Positions 63,328 through 64,000 of a DNA stretch of 64,000 nucleotides are shown here, piece after piece. This DNA comes from Ignavibacterium sp. (GTDB lineage Bacteria; Bacteroidota; Ignavibacteria; Ignavibacteriales; Ignavibacteriaceae): the NCBI GenBank assembly GCA_018335755.1, contig JAGXRK010000051.1, positions 1-64,000 of the forward strand, given 5' to 3'. Made by a program: the position numbers and the translations under genes. How positions within the stretch are numbered: position 1 is the first letter of the stretch; each line of letters starts with the position of its first letter. Under the pieces are notes generated by a model. That model saw only the letters and a program-made list of their open reading frames with translations, was not told where the DNA came from and made no database searches.

Positions 63328-64000
63328 ATGAAAGCAATCATATACACAAAATACGGACCTCCAAATGTTCTACAGCTTAGAGAGGTTGAAAAACCCCAGC
63401 CAAAGGAAAATGAAGTTCTTATTAAGATTATCGCAACTGCTGTTAATTCGGGAGACTGGCGTTTGCGTAAAGCAGATCCCTTTATGGCCCGCTTCTTTAC
63501 TGGATTATTTAAACCCAAGAAAAATATTCTCGGTGTTGTTCTCTCCGGTGTGATTGAAATAGCCGGCAGAAATATAACCCGCTTTAAAGAGGGTGATCAT
63601 GTATTTGCATTATCAGATAGATTCTTAGGCGCCTATGCTGAATATATCTGCCTGCCGGAAGTTTTCTCAATAGCGTTAAAGCCCGCTAATGTTTCTTACG
63701 AAGAAGCTGCGGCAATTCCTTTTGGAGGACATACTGCGCTATACTTCTTAAGAAAAGCAAATATAAAAAGCGGACAATCTGTACTTGTTTATGGTGCTTC
63801 CGGTGCAGTTGGTACTGCCGCAGTTCAGATTGCAAAATATTATGGTGCAATAGTAGCCGGTGTTTGCAGCACGGCTAATGTTGAAATAGTAAAAGGTCTC
63901 GGTGCTGATAATGTGATTGATTATACAAAAACGAATGTTGCCGATATTAATGATACTTTTGGTATTGTTTTTGAAACTGTTAATAAAGTACCAATTTCTA
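63328..64000 (+). CDS. NAD(P)-dependent MDR oxidoreductase, truncated by window edge
   Basis: The frame starts at ATG 63328 (MKAIIYTKYGPPNVLQLREV) and stays open to the right edge, giving 224 residues. It lies 17 bases after the small membrane-protein gene. The substrate domain has VNSGDWRLRKADPF near 46 and the Rossmann entry YGASGAVGTAAVQIAKYYGA near 154-172. This is a zinc-free medium-chain dehydrogenase/reductase, probably a quinone reductase-like enzyme, but the C-terminus and so the subfamily are not visible. Confidence 0.9.
   Translation, partial: MKAIIYTKYGPPNVLQLREVEKPQPKENEVLIKIIATAVNSGDWRLRKADPFMARFFTGLFKPKKNILGVVLSGVIEIAGRNITRFKEGDHVFALSDRFLGAYAEYICLPEVFSIALKPANVSYEEAAAIPFGGHTALYFLRKANIKSGQSVLVYGASGAVGTAAVQIAKYYGAIVAGVCSTANVEIVKGLGADNVIDYTKTNVADINDTFGIVFETVNKVPIS

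Noticed and set aside
63365..63553. 62-residue open frame at the right end
   Set aside because: It is out of frame with the clear MDR reductase that covers the same bases.

Overview
The window looks like chromosomal DNA of a low-GC member of the Ignavibacteria / Chlorobi-Bacteroidota group. Six genes (one cut by the left edge) end in the type A C-terminal sorting domain of the type IX secretion system, with the NYPNPFNP-type motif and a final KKM(I/L)LLK-like tail that is characteristic of Ignavibacteria. Housekeeping proteins (CarAB, YchF, NadK, HldD, GlgA, Uup) are of ordinary bacterial type. At least two sites match the Bacteroidota -33/-7 promoter pattern (TTG ... TAnnTTTG). Many genes nevertheless carry Shine-Dalgarno-like GGAG or GAGG stretches. 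No tRNA, rRNA, CRISPR array or complete insertion sequence was found.

Layout. 1-3.4 kb: two neighbouring T9SS cargo proteins with nearly identical tails, then a block of palindromic repeats. 3.6-5.9 kb (minus strand): a 2[4Fe-4S] ferredoxin, an AGCS sodium:amino-acid symporter and a small membrane protein. 6.1-14.6 kb: a surface-polysaccharide cluster (polyprenyl-phosphate sugar transferase, GT4, two GT2, flippase, methyltransferase) interrupted by a T9SS beta-propeller protein. 14.7-20.7 kb (minus strand): lipoprotein, YiiX-like papain-fold hydrolase, a two-subunit M16 protease pair, a MITE-like nested inverted repeat, YceI and an EamA transporter. 20.7-25.2 kb: carAB, preceded by a promoter and an intrinsic terminator that may form an attenuator. 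25.4-33.2 kb: a T9SS protein carrying in-frame repeat insertions, an ECF sigma factor with a Ser/Thr kinase-TPR protein, and another T9SS protein. 33.3-34.6 kb: M48 lipoprotein protease and a broken trpB2. 34.9-44.4 kb: YchF, DUF1844, NadK and a thioredoxin-like protein, M14 peptidase, ATP-grasp enzyme, HldD, an acidic protein, a Nudix hydrolase and a DUF389 protein. 44.5-49.1 kb: T9SS protein, VOC lipoprotein, SMUG2-type glycosylase, and a basic-repeat protein overlapping a Cys-cluster protein. 49.2-60.7 kb: acyl-ACP desaturase, YdeI, CPBP protease, YwbE/RhlE, Uup, quinone oxidoreductase with a TrpF-like protein, DoxX, an alpha/beta hydrolase and glycogen synthase. 60.9-64 kb: an unrecognised membrane protein, the decayed tail of a type ISP restriction-modification enzyme within palindromic repeats, a small membrane protein and a truncated MDR oxidoreductase.

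How it fits together. Most of the window is ordinary metabolism and envelope biogenesis. The unusual content is genome wear and mobile repeat activity. There are three gene remnants (trpB2, a partial copy of the quinone oxidoreductase, an R-M tail). There is one MITE-like element. Several short palindromic repeat families are present, and two of them appear to have landed in frame inside a secreted-protein gene. I did not find a clear new multi-gene system. The best leads for new biology are the possible carAB leader attenuator, the ECF/kinase/T9SS trio, the overlapping basic and Cys-cluster protein pair, and the TrpF-like protein with an altered phosphate/substrate loop.
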